Below, piece after piece: positions 1-12,520 of a stretch of DNA of 64,000 nt (positions are counted from its first letter, which is position 1; the number at the start of each line of letters is the position of its first letter). The position numbers and the translations under genes are program-made. The stretch is taken from positions 542,001 to 606,000 of the forward strand of contig JAUPFP010000038.1 in assembly GCA_036925085.1 (NCBI GenBank), written 5' to 3'. Source of the DNA: Brachycybe producta (taxonomy: Eukaryota; Arthropoda; Diplopoda; Playtdesmida; Andrognathidae). A model generated the notes under the pieces. The model was not told the DNA's origin and did not search any database. It saw nothing but the letters and a program-made list of their open reading frames with translations.

Positions 1-1050
1 TTTAAATCATTTTGAATTTCTTTTTTCGAATAAAAATAAAACGTGATCGTTATTACATATTAATTTCCATAAACAAACATTTCTGGTAATTAAAATAGCC
101 TGAAGTCATTAATTGCTAAGGTTTAAAATTCCAGAATAACCTCTATTAATTAACTATAACCTATCTCTAGATGCAAGGTTTATTTTTCTGACGATATCTT
201 TAAAAATAAACGTTTATGAGAATTACCAAAAAGTGACCAGTCATTGTATTTTGATGTTTTTTTTTTAAAAAAATAAGTAACATTTCACCATATCAAAACT
301 ACCATAAATAGTTTATTTTAAAAGATATCAACGTGAAACTTGTCTTTTTCACCTTTGTTTACTCTTCTAGTTTCCAATAAATCTTGAAATTCTCTCCTAA
401 GTCAACTGAAACTCGACTTAATATCGTTTTTTCCAACAACACCCCCCAAACTAATGCCATGAAGAAACGTCCATAATAAACCAAAAAAAAAAAAAAAAAA
501 AACTAAGCAACGAACCAACCACGAGGTCGAGTACGAAATCCAATATTATGGAATATTATTATTGACAAATAAACAACGTCAGAGTGGAGCCAATTTATAT
601 TTTTATCACCCGAATTCATCATCATCATCTAAGAACTCTGGAACCAGAAAAATCTCAAGGAAACTGAAACTATAATAAATTTGCCATTGAAAAATAAATA
701 CTATATATTTGATAACTATTGATATGAGAAGACAAGTTTGAGTGACAGTTGTTTAATTTCACTAAAGAAGGGAGGGAGGGCTCCCACCCACATCTCACTT
801 CAATGTAAAATTAGCAACAAATTCTAAAAATAAAGTCGTTCAGAACTGTAATATTGATAACAAAATATTTTTTTCACCCATTAGTAAAACACATGGAAAA
901 CAGATAAGATATTATTTATAACCAAAATTAACTATTAATTTTTGGTTCTTTCTTCTTCTTCTTGTAAATTGTATTTTTTAACTTAAAAAGTAAACATAAC
1001 ATTATAAGAACATCTCAAATAAATGAACACAGGAAGTGAATTCTTTGTTT
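1..1050. other. Intergenic DNA, no gene seen
   Basis: AT-rich sequence with short homopolymers. Around 190-410 lies a degraded copy of the fold-back MITE described at 9835. No coding exon with convincing codon structure or family resemblance was found on either strand. Confidence 0.6.
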
Positions 1051-1052
1051 AC

Positions 1053-1787
1053 TAAAGGCCATTTTACACCGTATCTAACATTACTGAAACCACGTGTTAT
1101 TAGTAATGTTTTTAACAAATATTAAAACACATTTAACATTGTTAAACATCTCTAGAAATGTTATTAACATTTTTTTTGCTATTACCTTTTTTCAGTAACA
1201 TTTGCTTTCGGCATTTGTTACGCCTATAAAGGCTATAATATTGTTGCTAACTTTGTTAATAGCAGGCATTTTGCGATCACTCTGAAGGCGGTCCTGTTCA
1301 AAGGATGTTAACTTAGTTTTTTATTTAATTCAAAAAACCCTGATTTTTGTCAACAAAACATTGTTATTAGCATTTTGTTATTGACGTTTACGACAACGGG
1401 GGAAAAATGGTTAACATTAACATTTTTTGCTACTAACAATGTTTTTTGCTATTTTTTTGGTGTAAAACCACCTTTATTTTGCCCATTAACATGTCGATAA
1501 TATTCTACTATTGGTAACTTTGTTAATAGCAAACATTTTGCAATCATCACACTGGAGGCGCGCGTGATCAAAGGATGTTCATAACAAAATGTTACTAGCA
1601 AGATATTTCTGGTGTCAACACTGTTAATAACAATCTGGACGTGGATCACTTTCCTGACGTCCTGCTACTAACATTTTGTCATGTTATCGACATTTATCAA
1701 AATAGTCAAGAAAATGTTAACATATTTGTTATTAACATCTTGCTACTAACAATGATTTTGCTATTTCTTTGGTGTAAATCCACCTTA
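1053..1787. repeat. Probable palindromic repeat element with internal duplication
   Basis: The left edge reads AAGGCCATTTTACACC and the right edge reads GGTGTAAATCCACCTT, which are imperfect inverted copies of each other. A third copy (GGTGTAAAACCACCTTT) lies near 1459-1475. Between them the words TTAACATT, GTTATTAGCA and TTTTTGCTA recur many times. This fits a non-autonomous DNA transposon, perhaps two overlapping copies. Target-site duplications were not resolved, so the exact borders are uncertain. Confidence 0.5.
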
Positions 1788-1789
1788 AA

Positions 1790-4310
<2,521 letters not shown>

Positions 4311-4328
4311 CTAAAGAGTGTTAAACCT

Positions 4329-4371
4329 TAGACTATTACTTTACGTAAAGACGGTAAAGTAATAGTCTAAG
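4329..4371. repeat. Perfect 17-bp inverted repeat (hairpin)
   Basis: TTAGACTATTACTTTAC is followed after 9 nt by its exact reverse complement GTAAAGTAATAGTCTAA. Partial pairing continues outward through GTTTAAAC-like flanks. It may be the remains of a palindromic MITE. No gene is close by. Confidence 0.85.
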
Positions 4372-4609
4372 TTTAAACTAATGAGAGAAAGTGCATGATT
4401 TGGTAAATAATGACGAATAGAAGACCAATTGACGTCACAAATCAAGTTATAAGTCAGGTAGACTTGACCAGAGCTTTTTATACGTTACCAAATTAGATTT
4501 TCAGTTTTTCATATTGATTACGTGACTTAAGTAATTAATAATTGACACTTCCCTCATCCAACAATGATAATTACTTGTGTAATTAATAATTATAGTGTTA
4601 GTTTTATGC

Positions 4610-4640
<31 letters not shown>

Positions 4641-5223
4641 GCTCTCTATCCACTGAGATAAATAACCAAAAATAAGATTCTAATAATCTTAACAGTCCAA
4701 TTGTTAAACATATTATAAAATCAATTATCGATCGCCAATTTTAAAAAGATTACCTCAACAACAACAAAAAAACACATATAGAGAGCAAAATAACAAAATC
4801 AATCGTGAAATTTGAAAACATTTCAAACCTAGTAATTTTATAATGAATTTTTTTTTAAAAAAAACATTTCATTATTGGAAAAAAAAACCTAAACTGAAAA
4901 GAAAACTACATATTTATTAAAATCTATTTCTATCTAAATTTCTTTGTAATTTTTGAAATATTGAATATTAATCCATTATATTAACAGGCGTAAGGGGATT
5001 TAAAAAAAAAACAAGCTTCGACACACAGCATACATATTAAATTAAAGGTTTCCAATTGGTCTATATGAAAACACTAGAGAAAAAGTCCCAGAAAAATTGC
5101 AAAACTCATAAAAAAAAACGTAAAAAACCTCGCATCCATACGTTTTCATTAAAAAAAATATGAACATACCTTATTAAAGAAAACAAATAAGCACAGGGGC
5201 CTATTTCTCAAAAATACAAATGA

Positions 5224-6119
5224 GTTCTACAGAGCCCTGTAAAGGACATTGTGACGACCCAGTTTTGCTCCTTTGTGAGTAAAACTAAATTCCCATTGTC
5301 GTCTGCTAGGCACCTGTAAATTGGTTGCCAGGCAGACGACAAAATGGCCAGCAAGGGTCACTGTCCTCCCCCAGGTGGAGCAGCCTGGAGGTGATATATA
5401 ATGGCGGCGGCCATTATTATCTGGGCAGTGTGGTGAAACCCTTGATGTTGTGTGCATGTGATTTTGATTGCTCTTCAATTTCATCAGGTGGCCAAGATGG
5501 CCACCATTCATCTTTTCCTTTGTTGTGGATAGAGGTCAATGACCTCCTCTCCTGGCTGAATTAGCCAGGAGATTCATCATCTTATTAAGTGAAAGTTTTA
5601 TCTAGTTTATATAGAATAAATTATATTCTTTGTTTTCACTCTACACTGGTGTCCGTGTCCTTTATTATTCTACAATAATACTGGGGAAGTTACCACGGGG
5701 AGGGTGGGGGTTCCGGTGGGGAGTTTCACCGTCACCAACACCGTCCTGTCCGTCATGTTTTCCGGCATGTCGGCCGGTTCTTCGCACGCGGTTCCACGGT
5801 AGGATTCATCGGGAATCTACCGTGGACTCCTCGTCTTGTTCGGCGGTCTTTCGTCCATCGACTTGCGGCGTGGGAGTCGACCTCTACCCGGCGCTACCCG
5901 TGGGCACGGACGGGTGCAAGAGGAGGGCTGGTCAGCGCTTCGACCCGTCCCAAAGAGGTCGAGCGGTGGTAAGTAAAGCGAAATTTACAGCGGGTCATTG
6001 TAACGGCCAAGCCGGGTCGTTACAATATACTCGCAAATGCACAATTTGTCATCACAAATTGTTAATTTGTGATAACAAATTGTGAATTTTCGATGTACGT
6101 CCTGATCAAGGCTCTGTAG

Positions 6120-6121
<2 letters not shown>
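5224..6121. mobile_element. GC-richer block bounded by 12-bp inverted repeats; possible retroelement remnant
   Basis: The left edge is TTCTACAGAGCC and the right edge is its exact reverse complement GGCTCTGTAGAA. The inside is clearly richer in G+C than its surroundings. From about 5250 (TGTGACGACCC) to about 5672 (ATTCTACA) it resembles a long terminal repeat with an AATAAA-like region, and GC-rich sequence follows. Near 6004-6035 is a TTGTAACG/CGTTACAA inverted pair, then a larger palindrome of ACAATTTGT motifs. No transposase or polymerase was recognised. It could be a TIR element or an LTR fragment; the borders are solid only as an inverted repeat. Confidence 0.4.

Positions 6122-6181
<60 letters not shown>
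6122..6181. repeat. (AT)n microsatellite
   Basis: About 60 bp of alternating AT. It sits directly against the start of the Helitron-like sequence that follows. Confidence 0.95.
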
Positions 6182-6185
<4 letters not shown>

Positions 6186-6352
6186 GAAAAGGTTGGAAAG
6201 TGTAGAGGGGAGAGAGAAACGTGGAGGGGAAAAAAGTGGGAGGAGGTGACTGAAATTGAAATGAAAGGAGTAAAAAAAGGAAAAAACGACGCGCATGCGC
6301 ACAACTGCCTGTGAATTGTGCTCCCGTCATTTATGACGGGTTACCCTACTAG
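6182..6352 (+). mobile_element. Non-autonomous Helitron-like element, 3' part
   Basis: The 3' end has the layout expected of Helitrons: an 18-nt palindrome CCCGTCATTTATGACGGG, a short spacer TTACCCTA, then CTAG, followed in the host by T. The body (purine-rich GAAAAGGTTGGAAAGTGTAG, then ACGACGCGCATGCGCACAA) matches the copies ending at 8175 and 49082 and, inverted, the copy starting at 47825. The 5' end is lost in the AT microsatellite. Confidence 0.75.
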
Positions 6353-6559
6353 TTCACTTATATTACAAGACTTGTATTTTTGAGAAACAGGGCCCAGGCA
6401 CAGGTGAACTATTATGCATATTAGTGTTAGACACACTGTAAGGCCACATCATTGCTTCAAAAACTTTACCTCTTCACTATATAGTCTATACTCTATAGCA
6501 AGCAAAACTATACACTGTATAGTCTAGAGTGGTCGTTGCACATATAGCCCAGTATACAA

Positions 6560-6619
6560 CCTCTTCCTTTGAGTTATACTCCCGTTCTTTCCGTGCAAGT
6601 TGCACGACGGGTTTACTAG
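6560..6619 (+). mobile_element. Second Helitron-like 3' terminus
   Basis: A CGTGCAA/TTGCACG palindrome is followed by ACGGGTTTA and CTAG with T in the host. The layout is the same as the family ending at 6352 but the stem sequence differs, so this is a separate subfamily. The 5' limit is unknown. Confidence 0.5.
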
Positions 6620-6811
6620 TATATTTGAATACAACAAAATCAAACAAAAAAAAGCACACAGCCTAAAAATAAGCATAAAATTAGTCTGAAATGACTGTGT
6701 GCATTTTGATGGCGGTGGTTGGGTTGGTGGTGGTGGCAATGACCAACTTGAGACCAAATGAAAAAAAAAAAATCTCACTCACTGAATCCATTAAGAGACA
6801 GAGAGACCAAT

Positions 6812-6812
<1 letters not shown>

Positions 6813-6903
<91 letters not shown>
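6813..6903. repeat. (CT)n microsatellite
   Basis: About 45 CT dinucleotides without interruption, followed by a short C run. Confidence 0.95.
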
Positions 6904-6905
<2 letters not shown>

Positions 6906-7551
6906 CCCTATTTTATTTATTAAAAAAAAAAGATCAACTCACATATGAAAGAACGGAAACTCATAAATATGGAAACTAAAAGAGTGCAATTTAATCTGAC
7001 CAACGTGTGAGTCAAAACAAAACCACCACCACTGAGAATTTACCTTAAAAAAAGTCCCAAAATGCATAAACAAACTCTCCCTCGTTCCCTTCTAGCTGTT
7101 TAGCTCATTATTTAATAATAATCAGGCAAAAACTAGAGATCCCCCCAGTTTCAAATGTAAACTAATTAAGTGCTCAACGTCCCGTTTACATTCGCTCCTT
7201 CTCTTATCAAAAATAACAGTTTCACATTAATTATTTATAAAAATTGCACGTATTACTTGCTAAAAACAATTCCATTATAATAGAAGAACGGAGGACCGCA
7301 CCCCCCCCCCCCCCCCAGTCCCATTTTTCCCTATGGTGTTTGCTGTTCATCAATCTGTTTTACGGTATTTCACATTGCAATCAAGAGGAATGTCACTACC
7401 ACCATCGAGGGTTACTGCTACTGCAAAGGGATTTCTACGTGTAACCCTAACATACCCTATTGTTCAGACAGTGTTGTCGATATCTCGGTTGCGTGATTTG
7501 AATCACATGATTTTTGTTATTAATCAGAAATTTAAAAAAAAAATCCAATTA

Positions 7552-7766
7552 CAGTAGAACGTCGATTATCCGAACTAATGTCGGACATTGCATAGTTCCG
7601 GATAATCAGAAGTTCATATAATCCAACTACCATTAAAAAAGTGTCGAAAAGTAAGAAACAACCGATTGTAAAGAATGTTTATTTTTCATAAATAGTATTT
7701 CCATAAGAATAAGTAAAACAAAAAACGGTTCCGATAACCGATGTTCTGATAATCGACGATCTACTG
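7552..7766. mobile_element. pogo/Tigger-like MITE, 215 bp
   Basis: The ends CAGTAGAACGTCGATTATCC and GATAATCGACGATCTACTG are inverted copies, and the element is flanked on both sides by TA (7550-7551 and 7767-7768). A CAGTAG...GATTATCCG terminus with a TA duplication is typical of the pogo branch of Tc1/mariner transposons. It is too short to code for a transposase. Confidence 0.85.
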
Positions 7767-7849
7767 TATTATTGTTTAATTGTTTATATTTTTAATAAAT
7801 TATTATTTTGAAATATGAATTCAATTTATTAAAAATATAAACAAACAAT

Positions 7850-8175
7850 TATATATATACATATATATATATTATTATATATTATATATATAATATCCCA
7901 GGTTTCTGTGTGTGTGTGTGTGTGTGTGGAGTAACAACTGTACAAAACCATTGAAGGACGTCGGAATTTATATAAATTTGATAAATGAACCGTTTTTTTT
8001 CTCAAGGTCAACTATATGTTGAACTCTTCCTTTGGAAAGTGTAGAAGTGGGAGAGAGAAAAGTAGGAGGGGGTGAGGGGAAAAGGTTGGAAAGTGTAGAA
8101 GAGGGAGAGAGAGGAAAGTGGGAGGGAGTGACTGAAAATTTTGCTCCCGTCATTTATGACGCGTTACCCCACTAG
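7850..8175 (+). mobile_element. Non-autonomous Helitron-like element, near full length
   Basis: The 3' end is the CCCGTCATTTATGACG palindrome, GTTACCCCA and CTAG followed by T. The 5' part starts in a TATATAATAT stretch followed by a (GT)n run and the words ACGTCGGAATTTATATAAAT and TCAAGGTCAACTATATGTTG. Both of these words recur in the copy at 48580-49082. A segment GGAAAGTGTAGAAG...GGGAGAG is duplicated inside. Confidence 0.75.
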
Positions 8176-8714
8176 TTTCCTTAATAAGCGTTGATTATGT
8201 ATATTTAAAAATAATTTGTGCTACAATCAATTCAACTTCAAATTTTTAAAGACAAAAAATTTTCAATATGATTTTTTTTTTTCTCTCCAAAAATAATCAC
8301 TATAGAGATAGGATTTGTATGCTAAATGCATGTAGCAAGCAACTGTTTCTCAATTTTTGTGGCCCAACTGCCAACTGTGAAGAAACCATCATTAGAGAAA
8401 CTGCAATTACGCCTTTTTCTAATCAAAAAGGCTGGTTAGATTCGATCTCTGGTTACTATAAGATATCAACTAGAATTCTAGCCTCTAACCAGTGTTTCTG
8501 ATTGAAAAAAATCGTAAATTGTTGGTTAATCTAAAAAGAGGGGGGGAGGGGGGGTGTTACTTCACACATGTCTCCTGGGTCCCTGATTGAGAAACACTTG
8601 CTTAACATTGCATAAAAATCCGTGCCCTCTATTGATCACATGTTTGTTTACTTAAGGCAGATTTTCTCGGGATCTGAAGATAAGCATTGCTCAAACAACT
8701 GAAGCAGAAATCTA

Positions 8715-8857
8715 AACAGGCGTTTGGATCCCGCACAACAGATTCGTTTGCCCCGCCCTTTTATGAGGAACGGCAATTTCTAATTGGTTGATATTTAGTC
8801 TGACGTTCATAAAAGGGCGGGGCAAACAAATTTTTTGTGCTGAATCCAAACGCCTTC
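8715..8857. mobile_element. Palindromic MITE with 8-bp target duplication
   Basis: AGGCGTTTGGAT at the left and ATCCAAACGCCT at the right are inverted copies. Inside them TTTGCCCCGCCCTTTTATGA pairs with TCATAAAAGGGCGGGGCAAA. GAAATCTA occurs on both sides (8707-8714 and 8858-8865). An 8-bp duplication suits the hAT group. A related half-element is inserted in the Helitron copy at 48910. Confidence 0.75.
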
Positions 8858-8865
8858 GAAATCTA

Positions 8866-9834
8866 GACTACTACTGTCAATATCAGCTTATGCTTTTCCT
8901 CTTGCAGATAATAAGCTGAAGATAGAATTCTTCAGCTGAAGCATGAAGATGGCAGTAGACAGTGACAAAAAAAATACTGTACACTCTCCTCATATTCAAA
9001 ACTTCAAACATTTTATCTTCAGCTCACAAATAAATAATCCTCCTTTAGATTAAAATTGACAAGTTACCAACAAACCCGAAAAATCCTTTTAAAAAAAAGA
9101 TGGTGAGGTTATGGAGGCATACTTATAGCCTAAGAGGATAAAATTCTCTAATATAAAGTTGAACATTAAAAACGTATAAACGTAGAAATGAGAAAGATAT
9201 TCTTTTGTTTTAAGATGATTATTATTATTACTAGAATCAGCAGGCAGTAAGTAAGTAGCCTTGAAAAAGCACAAACCCTTTCCCCCCCATTTGTGAGGTT
9301 TGTTCACCGAGCATTAATATTAAGGGAGCAAAAGCCGCAGGAAACACCATATTATTGCACATGAGAATGGATTAAAAACATCGCACGATTTTACACCCTT
9401 TCTCCACCCCTTTACTATAATAGGGGAATGAAGAGAGAAAGAAAGAGACGAGTTCAGAATATTTGAAAACAGCCACCGTCGTCATCATCATCATTGATAT
9501 CAAATTCGTGCAATATTTGAGAAAATTGGCAACACTGTAAACACACATAATATATGTATTAAAGAATATTTAAAGGCTAATGTCCTTTATCCACTTCTCC
9601 CCCCCCCCAAACATGAGAACGAAAAAGCATTGGGGGGAGGGTAGTTAAAAATTAACCACTAATGGTTAGTTGAGTTCACACAATTATAAGTTTCACCCGT
9701 GGTGAATAATGAACCCATTAATAAAACTTATTACACCAATCAGTGGACACCAACTATTAACTGACATAACTGAATAAAATAAAATTTATGTAGACTTATG
9801 TTGAGCAAAAGCAATCTTTAAGAACAGCTGATTT
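8866..9834. other. Intergenic DNA, no gene seen
   Basis: AT-rich sequence with short C and G homopolymers. No exon, RNA gene or clear element was recognised. Confidence 0.5.
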
Positions 9835-10160
9835 TAAAACTCTGCTTATTCTGCATTTCAGGAGCCAAAATTTAAGAGAAACTAGAAAGTGTTTTGAAAA
9901 CTAGAAGAGTTGGCTCAATTACTTAATTTTTTTCATGTTGTTATCTTTCAAAAAAAGCTTTTTATTGACAATAATATTTTTAAAATAATCGTCAGCTTAA
10001 AGTTGGGTTATTTTAAAACTGACATAAAAAGCTTATTTTGAAAAATATCAATATGAAAATATACTTAAGTGATTGAGCTACCCTTCTAGTTTCTAAAAGA
10101 GTTTCTCCTCATTTTCTACCTGAAAGACAAAATAATCAAAAGAGTTCGAGAGATAGCATT
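9835..10160. mobile_element. Abundant fold-back MITE, reference copy
   Basis: The whole element is one imperfect palindrome. The left arm contains AACTCTGCTTATTCTG, GAGAAACTAGAAAGTGTTTT, AACTAGAAGAGTTGGCTCAA and ATCTTTCAAAAAAAGC. The right arm has the reverse complements in reverse order (GCTTATTTTGAAAAATAT, TTGAGCTACCCTTCTAGTT, TAATCAAAAGAGTT). A short AT-rich stretch separates the arms. At least a dozen full or partial copies occur in this window, in introns and between genes. Confidence 0.85.
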
Positions 10161-11228
10161 TACACCTGCTCAATTTTTACTTTCTAAGCAGATTTAATCG
10201 AAGAATGAAGTTGCAACTCTGTGAATAACAACTTCCAAATTTAAAAAAAAAACTGAAACTAATTTGCAAGGAACTAAAATGTTAAAAAATGAATTGTCAG
10301 CTATTTCTCTGTCGGTTTTACAGTAATCGGTAAGAAAATATTCCGCAAGTGACGTCACACTACTTCAAACTTTTTAAAAGCGTTCTGGATCACTCTTGCA
10401 TAAGACAATTTCAGCCAATCGCAAAGCGGTGAAGAAAAAATGGGTGGAGTCAACACAATAAGAAACGTAAATACAACTTGGCCACGCGACCGGATACCAC
10501 GTGATCAGCTGAAATGGCGCCAAAACAATGACGAAGATGCGAGCAAGAAAAAAAAAAATTGAAATGAAAAAAAAAAAGATCGACTCACTTTATCCTTTTT
10601 TCTCTCTTCTTTAAAACAATTTGGTCGAAATGGTGAAAAAACAATAATTGTCTTGAAATCAGCCAACCATTTTATTCGAAGGCAAAAAGCAAAAACAACA
10701 AGGAGCCAACACAAACACCAAAATCAGTGAGCGGCAAAGTAGTGTCTGGTTGATTACTCTCTCATCTTTTTTAGTGATCGTACAAGAAATATTCAAATTA
10801 ACACACCTAATGTATACTCGAAATGCACACATTCTATTTTTTCAACGAGAAAATTAAAATGAAACCATGGTTAGAATAAAAAAAAAAACAATTACATTTA
10901 TTAATATTACTTGCATCGATAACTATCGATTTGATTTAATTACGTCACAAGATGCCAGTCGTCGTCGCTAAATATAATACAAGGCGGCCGAAAGCCAGCC
11001 GGCCGTCGTATTTTATTATAATGAATTATATTATTACAAATAAAACCATTTTTACAGTGGTTTCGAATATTACCTACATTTCTTTTTATATGTTATTTAT
11101 AATTCATTAAGACGAATTCTGTGTAATTATTTCTAGCAGCGCGCCATCGCCGATTGTGTAAGCACAATGTTCGCACAAATAAAAAGCAGGCGGCAGCGGC
11201 AAGACTAAAGAACTTTACAGCCTATAAC
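10161..11228. other. Intergenic DNA, GC-rich hairpin near 10973
   Basis: No gene was recognised. Around 10977-11013 CGGCCG repeats flank a short loop and lie between AATAC and GTATT, giving a small GC-rich hairpin in AT-rich DNA, possibly the edge of another element. Confidence 0.45.
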
Positions 11229-11466
11229 GCCTCGGTAGCGCAATGGAGAAGGTCTCCGATTGTGGTGCTTGGGTCCCGAGTTCGAATCCTGGCGAGGACA
11301 CGGATGTTGTGTTGTTCTGCTTTGATTTGTAATTTTGTATTTAATATTGACTTGGAATTGAAAAATGACTTGTGTTTGAAAGATTGCCTTTGTATTGAAT
11401 TGTCTTGTATGTCCCTGAAAGGACCTCGATGTTGAGGGGATGTTAAGCAACAATAAACAAACAAAT
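11229..11466 (+). mobile_element. tRNA-derived SINE
   Basis: The head has a polymerase III A box (TAGCGCAATGGA) and B box (GAGTTCGAATCC) at tRNA-like spacing. CCTCG at the start pairs with CGAGG after the B box, as in an acceptor stem. The sequence then continues for about 140 bp into a non-tRNA body and ends in an AACAATAAACAAACAAA tail. That body and tail mark it as a SINE and not a functional tRNA gene. Only this one copy was seen in the window. Confidence 0.75.
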
Positions 11467-12371
11467 GAACCTCACAGCAATATTTTGAAGCAGGGTAGGG
11501 CATGCAGGTAAACAAGAAATTTACCATCTTTGAATAAGAAAGGGGAAAAAAACATGGCGTCAGATAAATAAATTTCAAAACTAATCACGCCATATTTGTA
11601 CACCTTATTGCCGACAAGACCAAGAATCTCTTCGTACATTCAAATTGATTATACTTCTAAACGCAATACAAATGCCATTGACGAACGAGCAAAAAAACCT
11701 ATATGGCCACCGTAACTAAATGGAAGTCAACGATAATGGCGCCATATTAGTGCATTCTTCCACACAGAATAAATACTTCAAAAGTAGTATTATGATGTCA
11801 GTATGTTAATGAAGTGATTAAAAAATAATCAAAAATAATGAAACATCGCAATAGAAAATGTACATAAAAATGAATTATATTTTTTTCTTAAATTGTAATA
11901 AAGTTACCTTCAAGCTGGATTCTTCAGCCTCTTCTTTTAGAATTTTTTTTCGTCTAAAAAGGTTTCTTTGACAATCAAATCGCAAGATGAACCGATAAGT
12001 GTGAATCTTTGCGCATCATTGAAGCGACGACGACTACTACTGTCAAATGAAAAGGAATCACACTCGCCGTCCCTCCTCCTCATTTATAATAACAAATACG
12101 TGACTTGGCTCTCAAATGAATAGAAAAAGAGAGAGAACAGATGCTAATTCAGCTTCTCACACATCCTCTTCATTGCTACATAACGTCATTGGCATCGTCG
12201 ACTCGTTGTTGTTGTTGTTTTTTATGTTTATCATCTCCATCATAACAACAAAAGCATTACACACACACCGACAACATGAGAAGAAATCACAGTCGCTCTC
12301 TCTCTAAATGCTCATTGGTTGACTCATCGGATGGTGGCGCCAAATGATTGATCATAAAAATAAATATACTT
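11467..12371. other. Upstream region of the drebrin-like gene
   Basis: No exon was recognised. It contains several CGACGACGA-type words and short CpG-containing stretches towards the gene, as is common near invertebrate promoters. Confidence 0.4.
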
Positions 12372-12395
12372 AACTTCCGGTTTTAACCGGAAGTT
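12372..12395. promoter_or_regulatory. Palindromic ETS-type site in the drebrin-like promoter
   Basis: AACTTCCGGTT, two bases, then AACCGGAAGTT form an almost perfect 24-bp palindrome. Each arm holds the core ACCGGAAGT, the classic binding site of ETS factors such as GABP. It lies about 125 bp upstream of the start codon at 12521 with no TATA box in view, which fits a TATA-less housekeeping promoter. Its role is inferred. Confidence 0.6.
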
Positions 12396-12520
12396 TCTTG
12401 TGTTTACGTCTCGTTCTACGAGAAAAATAACCGTAATAACGTAGATTTTTTAACTGACGACGACGAAAGCAACACCTGAGAAGATTAAGAAACGTTTTTT
12501 AAGTGAAACAAACGTTAGAA

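Noticed and set aside
5630-6085. 151-codon frame in the GC-rich block as a protein gene
   Set aside because: No recognisable family, and it spans the LTR-like end and the palindromic region. High GC alone explains the open frame.
11229-11305. Functional tRNA gene
   Set aside because: The acceptor and anticodon stems do not pair well, and the sequence continues into a SINE body and A-rich tail.
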